From Microbacterium sp. GCS4 (GTDB lineage: Bacteria; Actinomycetota; Actinomycetes; Actinomycetales; Microbacteriaceae): DNA of 64,000 bases. Under the pieces are notes generated by a model. That model was not told the origin of the DNA and searched no databases. It saw only the letters and a list, made by a program, of their open reading frames with translations. Both the position numbers and the translations under genes were made by a program. Numbering within the stretch: position 1 is the stretch's first letter; each line of letters starts with the position of its first letter. Below, in pieces: positions 34,353-42,362 of the stretch. The stretch is from positions 1 to 64,000 of the forward strand of contig NZ_LGYE01000002.1 of NCBI RefSeq assembly GCF_001262495.1, written 5' to 3'.

Positions 34353-35279
34353 ATGGTCAGTGCAGTCTCGACGGAACGACGGGCGGTGAGACGCCGAACG
34401 GATGCCAGACGGTATCGCGACACGAAAGTCGCGTACCTGTTCCTGCTGCCGGTGGTCGGCCTCCTCGCGATCTTCGTGATCTGGCCGGCGGTCTATGCCG
34501 GATTCCTGTCGTTTCAGAACTGGAGCTTCTATAAGGATCCCGAGTTCGTCGGCCTTCGCAACTTCACCGCCGTCCTCAGCGATCCGCTGTTCTGGGCGTC
34601 GGTGGGCAGGGGCTTCGCCTTCGTCGCGATGACGGTGCCGCCCATGCTCGTGCTCGCGTTCTTCTTCGCGAGCCTGGTCGTGAGCGTGTCTCGCCGTTTC
34701 GCCAGCGTCCTCAAGGTCAGCATCTACATCCCGACGATCATCTCCTCGGTCATCACATCGATCATCTTCGTGCTGATGTACGACTACTCGGGCGGTCTGC
34801 TCAACTGGTTCCTCGGGATCTTCGGCGTCGACCCGATCGCGTGGATCGGCGATCCGGCCTGGGCGCTGCTCGCGATCGCCATCCCCGCCATCTGGCTGGG
34901 CATGGGTCTGACCTCGCTCATCATGGTCGCTGCGATGGTCGACATCCCCACCGAGTTCTACGAGGCGGCGGCGATGGAGGGTGCCAACTGGTGGCAGAAG
35001 ACCGCGTTCATCACGCTGCCGCAGATGAAGAACATCATCCTGTATCTGCTGATCACCGGGTTCGTCGCGGCGATCCAGCAGTTCGAGCTTCCGCTCGTCA
35101 TGACCGGCGGCGGACCGCTGGACTCCACGACCCTGCCGAACCTCTTCATCTTCAACCACTTCCGCAACGACATCAACGTCGGCTACTCGATCGCCGCCGC
35201 GCTCGTCATGTTCGTCGTGCTCGGCACGGTGTCGGCGATCGTGTTCAAGTTCGTCAATTCCGAAAGGCTGGTGGACTGA
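34353..35279 (+). CDS. CUT1 sugar ABC transporter permease (MalF/UgpA type)
   Basis: A 308-residue permease with a basic N-terminal tail (residues 1-25) and six helices beginning VAYLFLLPVVGLLAIFVIWPAVYAGFL. The EAA loop is PTEFYEAAAMEGANWWQKTAFITLPQM. The ATG at 34353 is used; a GTG at 34341 is closer to GAGGGAACGG and cannot be excluded. Its stop overlaps the next start by one base (TGATG). Confidence 0.92.
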   Translation: MVSAVSTERRAVRRRTDARRYRDTKVAYLFLLPVVGLLAIFVIWPAVYAGFLSFQNWSFYKDPEFVGLRNFTAVLSDPLFWASVGRGFAFVAMTVPPMLVLAFFFASLVVSVSRRFASVLKVSIYIPTIISSVITSIIFVLMYDYSGGLLNWFLGIFGVDPIAWIGDPAWALLAIAIPAIWLGMGLTSLIMVAAMVDIPTEFYEAAAMEGANWWQKTAFITLPQMKNIILYLLITGFVAAIQQFELPLVMTGGGPLDSTTLPNLFIFNHFRNDINVGYSIAAALVMFVVLGTVSAIVFKFVNSERLVD

Positions 35280-36184
35280 TGGTCACCATCGCGCCGCAGG
35301 ACACCACGCGCGCCATCGTGCTCGCCGGCACCGAGCCGTCGCGGCGGGCCCGCCTGCCGAAGACCCCAGGCTCGTGGGTGATCGTGATCGGCAAGCTCAT
35401 CGCGGGTGCGGTGTTCCTCGTGGCGGCGCTGTTTCCGCTGGCCTGGATGGTCATCGCCGGTTTCAAGTCGAAGACCGAGGTCATCCAGACCCCCTTCCAG
35501 TTCTTCCCCGAGGTGTGGCGCTGGGAGAACTACGCGCAGATCCTCGCCGATCCCACCTTCACCCGCACGATGCTGTGGACCTTCGGCGGCGCCGTGCTCT
35601 TCACGGCCCTGAGCCTCACGGTCAATTCGCTCGCCGCCTACGCGTTCGCGCGCCTGGACTTCCGGTTCCAGCGCACCCTGTGGGTCATCGTCATCACGAC
35701 CATGTTCATCCCCGGGATGACGATCCTGCTCACGAGCTTCATCGTCGTGACCCGGTTGTCGATGCTCGACACCCTCGCGGTGCTCGTCCTGCCCGGGGCC
35801 GCGAGCGCCGGCACGGTGTTCTTCATCCGGCAGTTCTACCTGAACATCCCCGCGAGCCTCGAGGAGGCGGCGATGCTCGACGGCTGCGGACGCTTCGCGA
35901 TCTTCGTGCGCATCTTCCTCCCGCTGTCGAAGCCGCCGTTCGTCGTCATGGGCATCACCTCGTTCCTCGCGTACTGGAACTCGTATGTGTGGCCGATCCT
36001 CACGATCACCACCCCCGAGCGCTTCGTCGTCCAGCAGTTCCTCGCGACGTTCCGCTCCGAGCGCACGAGCGAGCTCGGGCTCCTCATGGCGGGCTCCGTG
36101 CTGGCCGCGGCGCCCGTCATGATCCTGTTCCTCATCTTCCAGCGCCAGATCATCGGCAACATCAAGATGGCCGGTCTCAAGTAG
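35279..36184 (+). CDS. CUT1 sugar ABC transporter permease (MalG type)
   Basis: A 301-residue permease with six helices (GSWVIVIGKLIAGAVFLVAALFPLAWMVIAGF first) and EAA loop PASLEEAAMLDGCGRFAIFVRIFLPLS. The SFLAYWNSYVWPILTITTPE region is typical of MalG partners. Starts inside the stop of the preceding gene. The associated ATPase is not encoded here. Confidence 0.93.
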   Translation: MVTIAPQDTTRAIVLAGTEPSRRARLPKTPGSWVIVIGKLIAGAVFLVAALFPLAWMVIAGFKSKTEVIQTPFQFFPEVWRWENYAQILADPTFTRTMLWTFGGAVLFTALSLTVNSLAAYAFARLDFRFQRTLWVIVITTMFIPGMTILLTSFIVVTRLSMLDTLAVLVLPGAASAGTVFFIRQFYLNIPASLEEAAMLDGCGRFAIFVRIFLPLSKPPFVVMGITSFLAYWNSYVWPILTITTPERFVVQQFLATFRSERTSELGLLMAGSVLAAAPVMILFLIFQRQIIGNIKMAGLK

Positions 36185-36228
36185 TCCGGCCGTCGGAGAG
36201 CACAACCGACACAGGAAAGAGGTCGACG

Positions 36229-37341
36229 ATGACCGAACACCGTACGTCTCCGCTCATCTCCCGCCGCGGCGTCCTGCAGGGCGCGCTCGCGCTCGGCGCA
36301 GGGATGCTGGCCGCTCCCGTTGTCGGGATCGGCGCCGCAGCTCCGGCATCCGCCGCCGGACCGCTCACCGTCACCAGGTTGAAAGTGCTCGCCGGGACGC
36401 AGAGCCCCGTGCAGTACGGGATCGGGGCGACCGACCTCGGCATCCCCGCCCGCACGCCGGACGGGCGGCTGCTGTTCGTGTTCGGCGACACGTGGGCCGA
36501 TCACGTCGGCGGCGCGAACTGGCGCTCCCCGGTCGGCCTCTACTCGTCGACCACGAACCTCGCCGCCGGCGTCGTCTTCAACGGCTCAGCCGGCGCCGGC
36601 GCGAACACGCAGGGGGTGGCGCCGCAGTTCTGGTACTACCCGCACGACGCGTACTTCACGACCGTCATCCCGTCGGACGTCATCACGATCGGCTCGCGGA
36701 TGTACCTGCACGCGATCGTGAACGGCCCGCAGTTCGGCGCGGTGCGCTGGACCGAGCTGTGGAAGTCCGACGACAACGGCGCGACCTGGCAGCACACCGG
36801 GCTGCAGTTCCCCGCCGACATGGCCGGCGGCAAGTTCCAGTGCATCACGTGGGGCCTCGGCAGCGACGGATACGTGTACATCTACGGCACCGGCTTCCAG
36901 CGCGACAAGGGCATCGTGCTCTACCGCGTGCCCTCGAACAACATGACCACCCTCTCGGCGTATCAGCCGTGGGGGTTCGCGAACGGCTCCTGGGGCTGGG
37001 GCAAGCCGGTGACCGAAGTCCTGACCGGCGGGTTCGGCGAGATGTGCCTGCGACCGCTCGGCGGCAAATGGATCCTCACCTGGTTCAACGCGGCCGCGTA
37101 CCGGATCGACGCGATGGTGCTGAACACCCCGACCGACAACCTCTACACCGCCGCGAAGACCACCCTGCTGACCGGCACGGAGTGGGGGCAGGAAGATGCG
37201 TCGCACGTGGCCCAGCTCTACGGCGGGTACATCATCCCCGGGTCGACGCTCTCGGACCTGCACCTCAGCGTCAGCCAGTGGAACACCGGCAACAACAGCG
37301 TGTACCACTCCGAGCAGTTCCGCGTGCAGGGGCTCGTCTGA
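36229..37341 (+). CDS. Tat-exported DUF4185 (GH183-type) protein, candidate endo-D-arabinanase
   Basis: A 370-residue secreted protein. The signal peptide carries a twin-arginine motif (SRRGVLQG, residues 11-18), a hydrophobic core and a likely cleavage site near ASA (about residue 43). The mature domain is DUF4185-like: TDLGIPARTPDGRLLFVFGDTW, SRMYLHAIVNGPQFGAVRWTELWKSDDNGATW, GYVYIYGTGFQRDKGIVLYRV, GEMCLRPLGGKWILTWFNA. It shares the F-G-D-T motif with the lipoprotein at 31612-32757 but is diverged, and export is by Tat with no lipid anchor, so the two probably work at different distances from the cell. Last gene of the importer operon; GGAAAGAGG precedes the ATG. Confidence 0.83.
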   Translation: MTEHRTSPLISRRGVLQGALALGAGMLAAPVVGIGAAAPASAAGPLTVTRLKVLAGTQSPVQYGIGATDLGIPARTPDGRLLFVFGDTWADHVGGANWRSPVGLYSSTTNLAAGVVFNGSAGAGANTQGVAPQFWYYPHDAYFTTVIPSDVITIGSRMYLHAIVNGPQFGAVRWTELWKSDDNGATWQHTGLQFPADMAGGKFQCITWGLGSDGYVYIYGTGFQRDKGIVLYRVPSNNMTTLSAYQPWGFANGSWGWGKPVTEVLTGGFGEMCLRPLGGKWILTWFNAAAYRIDAMVLNTPTDNLYTAAKTTLLTGTEWGQEDASHVAQLYGGYIIPGSTLSDLHLSVSQWNTGNNSVYHSEQFRVQGLV

Positions 37342-37392
37342 GGCGGAGCGGGAGGCTGCTGATCTCGGTGACCGGCGTGGGCCGCACCGACG

Positions 37393-38517
37393 TCAGAACC
37401 GCGGGACCAGGAGGTCGGCGCCGCCGCGCAGCGCGGAGCGGTGCGCGACGATCCCCGGCGCCGTGATGCTCGCTGCGCGGTGCGCGTCGATCGTGGGGGA
37501 GCGATGCTCGACCACCGCCGAGACGAACTCGTGCACGAGGTGCGGGTGCGATCCGCCGTGCCACGCGTGCAGGTCGACCGGTGGGCGTCCGCCGGGAGGT
37601 GAGTACGTGCCCTTGCGCGTGTGCGGGCGCAGAGACATGGGCAGGTCGCCGAGCCGATCCGGGATCTCGGCGGCCTCGCGCGTGATCGGGCGTCCGCGGT
37701 GCGCGCCGTCGGCTGGTCCGGCCGTGTACGTCACGGCGGGTTCTCCCTCGACCGACGGCCACTCCATCGCGCCGTGCTCGCCGTAGACGTTGAACCCCTC
37801 GGTGTAGGCCCGTGCGTTCTCGAAGAACGACACCGTGACCTGCGCGACCAGGGGCTCGGGCGTCGACAGCTCGAACAGGGCGGCCTCGAGGGGGAAGGGG
37901 TTGTCGCCGGGCCCGCGGTGGGCGTCCCGCAGCGTGCCGGAGCCGAGGCAGCGCACCGACTGCGCCGACGCCTCCGCGAGTCCGAGCAGCGGGGCGACGA
38001 TGTGGGTCGCGTACTCCATCGGCGCGTATCCCATCCAGTAGGGCGGGAACCCGTCGAGATCCTGCATGTGCGCCCCGCTGAGGTAGGTCAGTCGGCCGAG
38101 CGCCCCGGTGTCGCGCAGATGCAGGGCATGGAGGTACTCGCGCTGGTAGAGCGCCGTCTCCATCATCATGTACCGGCCGGGACCGGCGTCCGCCGCGTCG
38201 ATCACGCGCTCCACGTCGTCGAGCGTGGTCGCCATCGGGACCGCGCTCGCGCAGGAGCGGCCGCTCGCGAGCACCTGCAGCGTCTGCTCGACGTGGAACC
38301 GCACGGGGGACAGCAGGTGCACGGCATCCCATCCGCCGCCCGCGAGCGCGTCGTCGAGCGAGGCGAACTCGTCGTCGACCGCGAGCTCGGCCGCCACAGC
38401 CGAACGACGGGAGGCGTTCGGCTCGACCAGCCCCACCCGACGCACGGCGGGATGCAGCGCATAGAGCGGGAGGAAGTCGCGGCCGAACCCCGCGCCGACG
38501 ACGAGGACATCGATCAT
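37393..38517 (-). CDS. Gfo/Idh/MocA-family protein with altered EKP motif
   Basis: A 374-residue Rossmann-fold protein. The dinucleotide-binding motif is VLVVGAGFGRDFLPLY (residues 4-19) and the C-terminal alpha/beta domain contains QDLDGFPPYWMGYAPMEYATHIV and VSFFENARAYTEGFNVYGEHGAMEWP. Where the family has the catalytic Glu-Lys-Pro, this protein reads ASAVPMATTLDD, so the catalytic lysine is absent. It may be a non-oxidoreductase member, use another residue, or have a scaffolding role. The ATG overlaps the GH172 stop (ATGA), so it is made together with the GH172 enzyme and probably acts on its product or a side-chain sugar. Confidence 0.82.
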   Translation of the reverse strand: MIDVLVVGAGFGRDFLPLYALHPAVRRVGLVEPNASRRSAVAAELAVDDEFASLDDALAGGGWDAVHLLSPVRFHVEQTLQVLASGRSCASAVPMATTLDDVERVIDAADAGPGRYMMMETALYQREYLHALHLRDTGALGRLTYLSGAHMQDLDGFPPYWMGYAPMEYATHIVAPLLGLAEASAQSVRCLGSGTLRDAHRGPGDNPFPLEAALFELSTPEPLVAQVTVSFFENARAYTEGFNVYGEHGAMEWPSVEGEPAVTYTAGPADGAHRGRPITREAAEIPDRLGDLPMSLRPHTRKGTYSPPGGRPPVDLHAWHGGSHPHLVHEFVSAVVEHRSPTIDAHRAASITAPGIVAHRSALRGGADLLVPRF

Positions 38518-39635
38518 CGCGGCGGGGTCGCTCCGAGGTCGGGTACCGGGGCCGTTCCTAGGTGCACCTCCAGGTCGTCGGCGGAGGGCGTCCGGGGTCT
38601 GCGGGCAGTGGGGCGATCGAGGTAGAACATCGCGGTGGAGGCGATGTCGTCGCGCAGCGGGAGGTACCGCCATCCGCTGCGCCACCCGAGCGCCTGGATG
38701 TCGACCTTGGGGATGCCGGTGGCGAAGTGGATCGGGTCGAGCAGATGCCACCGGTACATGCCGAAACGCTGCTGGCTCACGTAGAGACCGTCGGGTCGGA
38801 TGATCTGCGGCATCCCGAGGTACGGAGTCGAGAACGCCGTGTACCCCTGACCGGGAACATCGAAGTTCCAGGCACCGCCGAAATAGTCCTCGGTGCCCGT
38901 GCCTGCGATGGTCGGGTAGTCGGTGTCGTCGTCGAGGTAGAACTTGATCTCGCCCTCGCCCCACCAGCCGTTGGAGTTCACGCCCCAGGCGATGTATGTG
39001 CCGACGTACTGGCCCTGTCCCTCGATGCCCTCGAGGATCACGTGCGGGGTGAGCTCCTCCAGCGGGTTGGACCGGCGCCACTGCGCGTGGAAGTAGGCGT
39101 CGTTCGAGTAGTCGCCGCCGATCTCGTAGGTGATCTGGAAGTAGATGCGCACGTCGACGACCGAGGTGTTCTCGATCGTGAGGCGCGCGCCGTCGCGGAA
39201 CGGCATGGGCCAGTACGAGTTGAATCCGCCGTGCGGGTTGGCGGCGATGGTCTGCGAGTCGACCTGCGCGAAGACGCCCCAGCCGTTGCAGAAGAAGTCG
39301 CCGTAGGGCACCTCGACGGCGGGCTCCTCCGACCCATCCCAGTAGGCGCGCAGGAGCAGGGTGCGCCAGTTGTCGGTGTGGGTTGTGATCCAGATGTGCG
39401 TGATCTTGCCCGCGCCGTCGATGTTCGCGAGGTCGAACGTCTCTCCGGGCTTGACGTCGACGCTCGGCGAGATCTTCCAGCCGGGGCCGAGGTCACGGGC
39501 GCATTCGGCGCCCGTGCCCTCGGTCGCCCGGCCTCCGCCTCCCGCGGATCCGTCGAAGTTCTCGGGGGAGATCGATCGTGTCTGCACGGATCGCAGCGCT
39601 GCGATGCTCGAGAGGTCGGAGGATGCGTGAGTCAT
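38514..39635 (-). CDS. GH172 (DUF2961) glycoside hydrolase, candidate exo-D-arabinofuranosidase
   Basis: A 373-residue protein without a signal peptide, hence cytoplasmic. It spans the DUF2961 double jelly-roll: ISPENFDGSAGGGGRATEG at the start, KITHIWITTHTDNWRTLLLRAYWDG, VPYGDFFCNGWG, NGWWGEGEIKFYLDDD (Glu227/Glu229) and the conserved GTGTEDYFGGAWNF (Glu249). The last two contain the catalytic glutamates in the GH172 family. Known GH172 activities include alpha-D-arabinofuranosidase and difructose-anhydride chemistry. I use the ATG at 39635; a TTG at 39644 is possible. The operator at 39645-39658 lies directly upstream. It is first of a two-gene operon. Confidence 0.85.
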   Translation of the reverse strand: MTHASSDLSSIAALRSVQTRSISPENFDGSAGGGGRATEGTGAECARDLGPGWKISPSVDVKPGETFDLANIDGAGKITHIWITTHTDNWRTLLLRAYWDGSEEPAVEVPYGDFFCNGWGVFAQVDSQTIAANPHGGFNSYWPMPFRDGARLTIENTSVVDVRIYFQITYEIGGDYSNDAYFHAQWRRSNPLEELTPHVILEGIEGQGQYVGTYIAWGVNSNGWWGEGEIKFYLDDDTDYPTIAGTGTEDYFGGAWNFDVPGQGYTAFSTPYLGMPQIIRPDGLYVSQQRFGMYRWHLLDPIHFATGIPKVDIQALGWRSGWRYLPLRDDIASTAMFYLDRPTARRPRTPSADDLEVHLGTAPVPDLGATPPR

Positions 39636-39644
39636 GGCCGCCAA

Positions 39645-39658
39645 TGTAATCGATTTCA
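39645..39658. promoter_or_regulatory. LacI-type operator, site 3 (one mismatch)
   Basis: TGTAATCGATTTCA matches TGAAATCGATTTCA at 13 of 14 positions. It lies 10 bp upstream of the GH172 start and 82 bp upstream of the divergent lacI start, so it may control GH172 and autoregulate the regulator. Confidence 0.75.
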
Positions 39659-39739
39659 GGATGGAACACCAGAGATCTACTGCTCGCGCGCTACTGTTGC
39701 TTCAGATCCGGCTCGGCCCGGCACGGCAATGAGGTTCGA

Positions 39740-40726
39740 ATGGCCACCATCTACGACGTCGCGGAACTGGCGGGAGTGTCTCCCGCCACGGTCTCTCGCG
39801 TCTTCAACGGCACGAGCGTGTCGGAGGACAAGGTGGCGGCTGTGCGCGACGCCGCCGCGAAACTCAGTTTCACGCCGAACCGCACGGCTCGGTCGCTGCG
39901 CCGGCAGAGCTCCGAGGTGATCGCCCTCGTGATCCCCGACATCGAGAACCCGTACTTCACCGAGATGGCGCGCGGCGTCGAGGACGTCGCCTCGGAGGCG
40001 GGCTACTCGGTCGTGCTCTGCAACTCCGACTCCCAGGTCGAGAAGGAGGGGACATACCTGCGCATCGCGATCGCCGAGCACATGTCCGGTGTCATCATCG
40101 CGACCGCCGACGAGACCACGAACCTCGACATGATCCTCGCGACCGGCCGTCCCGTCGTCGCTGTCGACCGCAGCACGTCCTACGACATCGACGGGGTCGT
40201 GATGGCCAACAGGGCCGCGGGGACATCCGCCGCGAAAGACCTGCTGGATGCCGGATACCGCCGCATCGCCTACATCGGCGGTCCCGAGCACATCGACACG
40301 GCCGCCGAGCGCGCGGCCGGGTGGCGCGCGGCGCTGACCCGCGCGGAGCCCGAGCTCGACGTCGACGAGCTCGCCCGCTTCGCGTCCTTCCGCGTCGAGG
40401 GCGGACGCGCGGCGATGGAGGAGTTGCTGGCTCTGCCCGAACCACCGGACGCCGTCGTCGCCGGCAACAACCTCATCGGCGTCGGCGCGATCCAGGTGCT
40501 GACGGAGCGCGGCCTCACGCCGCCGCGTGTAGGCGTCGCGGTGATCGGCTCGCTGCCGTTCACGACGCTCTCGCCGAGCGCGGTGACAGTCGTCCGGCTG
40601 CCCGCTCGGCACATGGGCGTGACGGCAGCGCGGATGCTGCTGGAGCGCATCGGCGGCGATACGCAGCCGTCCCGCACCGTGGTGCTGCGCAACGAGATCC
40701 AACCGGCCAGCGCCTCTCGGCCCTGA
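39740..40726 (+). CDS. LacI-family regulator of the arabinan-type regulon
   Basis: A 328-residue LacI/GalR protein. Helix-turn-helix at residues 3-22 (TIYDVAELAGVSPATVSRVF), hinge with TPNRTARSLRRQSSEVIALV, effector domain with NPYFTEMARGVEDVASEAGY, GVIIATADETTN, RIAYIGGPEHIDTAAERAAGW and the C-terminal strand TVVRLPARHMGVTAARMLLERI. It lies in the middle of the locus, between two of the four GAAATCGATTTC sites, and is the obvious candidate to bind them. The inducer is unknown; free D-arabinose, D-ribulose or an imported oligosaccharide are possibilities. Confidence 0.92.
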   Translation: MATIYDVAELAGVSPATVSRVFNGTSVSEDKVAAVRDAAAKLSFTPNRTARSLRRQSSEVIALVIPDIENPYFTEMARGVEDVASEAGYSVVLCNSDSQVEKEGTYLRIAIAEHMSGVIIATADETTNLDMILATGRPVVAVDRSTSYDIDGVVMANRAAGTSAAKDLLDAGYRRIAYIGGPEHIDTAAERAAGWRAALTRAEPELDVDELARFASFRVEGGRAAMEELLALPEPPDAVVAGNNLIGVGAIQVLTERGLTPPRVGVAVIGSLPFTTLSPSAVTVVRLPARHMGVTAARMLLERIGGDTQPSRTVVLRNEIQPASASRP

Positions 40727-40795
40727 GACGCTGGGGCCCCGCCCGACCCCGCGCACCGCGTCAGCCGGTATTCCGGTAGACATCCGATCACCTTC

Positions 40796-40825
40796 TTGCG
40801 CGTTGAAATCGATTTCGCGTACAGT
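40796..40825 (+). promoter_or_regulatory. Promoter with embedded LacI-type operator, site 4
   Basis: TTGCGC (40796-40801) and TACAGT (40820-40825) are 18 bp apart and flank the operator TGAAATCGATTTCG (40804-40817). The layout copies the promoter at 32771-32799. It drives the kinase, GH116 and isomerase operon. Confidence 0.75.
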
Positions 40826-40871
40826 TGCGAGAGATTTCAGAATCACCGGCTCAGGTTTCAAGGAGGACACC

Positions 40872-42362
40872 ATGCGCTGCACCCTCGGGGTGGACATCGG
40901 CACATCCAGCAGCAAGGGCGTGCTGGTGGATGCTGATGGCGTGATCGTCGCCACCGCGACCCGGTCGCATGACGTCTCCCGCCCCCGCACGGGTTGGGTC
41001 GAGATGGAAGGCGATGTGTGGTGGGACGAGTTCGTCGCCATCGCCCGCGAGCTCCTCGCTGCGGCCCCGGACGCCGAAGTCGCCGGAGTCGGCGTGAGCG
41101 GCATGGGCCCGTGCATCCTCCTGGCGGACGAACACGATCGTCCCGTCCGTCCGGCGATCCTCTACGGCGTCGACACCCGCTCCACTGCGCAGATCGAGCG
41201 GATGACTGTCGAGCTCGGCGAGTCCGAGATCACGCGCGTCGGCGGATCGACTCTGACCTCGCAGGCCGGAGGACCCAAGCTCGTCTGGGTCGCCGACGAG
41301 GAGCCCGAGGCCTGGCAGCGAGCGCGCCGCGTGTACATGCCGGCTTCCTGGCTCGCCCGCCGCCTCACCGGCGCCTACGCGCTCGACCACCAGTCGGCCA
41401 GCCAGGTGTCCCCGCTCTACGACATCGAGCGCGAAGCGTGGCACGACGAGTGGTGGCAGCGGTACGCGTCGTCGATCGAGCAGCCGCCGCTGCTTTGGGC
41501 CGGAGATGTCGCGGGCACTGTCACCGCCGCCGCGGCGGGGGACACCGGCATTCCCGAGGGCATTCCCGTGATCGCCGGGACGATCGACGCGTGGACCGAG
41601 GCCGTGAGCGTCGGAGCGCACGAGGTCGGCGACCTCATGCTCATGTACGGCACGACCATGTTCCTCGTCGCGACGGGTGAGGAGACGCTGCGCACGCCGT
41701 CGATGTGGACCACGGCCGGGGCCTTCGCCGGAACGAGGAACCTGGCCGGGGGTCTTTCGACCTCCGGAGCGCTCACCGGCTGGCTGAAGGAACTCACGGG
41801 CGCCGACTACCCGCAGCTGCTCTCCGAGGCGACCGCGTCGGGTCCCGGGGCGCGCGGGCTGCTGATGCTCCCGTACTTCGCGGGTGAGCGCACCCCCATC
41901 CAGGATCCCGATGCCCGCGGTGTCATCGCCGGACTCACGCTCGCCCACACCCGGGGCGACCTCTACCGCGCCGCCCTTGAGGCGACCGCCCTCGGCGTCC
42001 GTCACAATGTCGAGACCATGCGCGCCGCCGGCGCCGACATCCGGCGCATCGTCGCCGTCGGGGGCGGTACGCAGGGGCGGCTGTGGCTGCAGATCGTCTC
42101 CGACGTCACCGGCCTCGTGCAGGAGGTGCCGGCGACGACGATCGGCGCGAGCTACGGCGCTGCCTTCCTTGCCGCGGTCGCCGTCGCCGTCGATGCAGTG
42201 CCGAAGATCGCTGCGTGGAATCCCGTGACCGAGACCATCCGTCCCGACGACTCGCTACGTGACCTCTACGATGAGCTGTTCGACCGCTACACCCGCCTGT
42301 ACCGCGAGACGGCGGGCGTCGTGCATGAGCTCGCCGCCGATCAGAGAGGCGCGTCGGCATGA
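40872..42362 (+). CDS. FGGY-family carbohydrate kinase, candidate D-ribulokinase
   Basis: A 496-residue two-domain kinase. CTLGVDIGTSSSKGVLVDADG (residues 3-23 region) is the first phosphate loop; GVDTRSTAQIERM, VIAGTIDAWTEAVSVGA, MYGTTMFLVATGEET, MLPYFAGERTPI and IVAVGGGTQGRLWLQIVSDVTG are typical of the xylulokinase/ribulokinase branch. Coupled by ATGA to GH116 and, through it, to an isomerase of the fucose/arabinose class, so phosphorylation of the isomerase product (D-ribulose if the sugar is D-arabinose) is the best guess. AAGGAGGACACC precedes the ATG at 40872. Translation from the in-frame ATG in the operator is unlikely. Confidence 0.85.
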   Translation: MRCTLGVDIGTSSSKGVLVDADGVIVATATRSHDVSRPRTGWVEMEGDVWWDEFVAIARELLAAAPDAEVAGVGVSGMGPCILLADEHDRPVRPAILYGVDTRSTAQIERMTVELGESEITRVGGSTLTSQAGGPKLVWVADEEPEAWQRARRVYMPASWLARRLTGAYALDHQSASQVSPLYDIEREAWHDEWWQRYASSIEQPPLLWAGDVAGTVTAAAAGDTGIPEGIPVIAGTIDAWTEAVSVGAHEVGDLMLMYGTTMFLVATGEETLRTPSMWTTAGAFAGTRNLAGGLSTSGALTGWLKELTGADYPQLLSEATASGPGARGLLMLPYFAGERTPIQDPDARGVIAGLTLAHTRGDLYRAALEATALGVRHNVETMRAAGADIRRIVAVGGGTQGRLWLQIVSDVTGLVQEVPATTIGASYGAAFLAAVAVAVDAVPKIAAWNPVTETIRPDDSLRDLYDELFDRYTRLYRETAGVVHELAADQRGASA

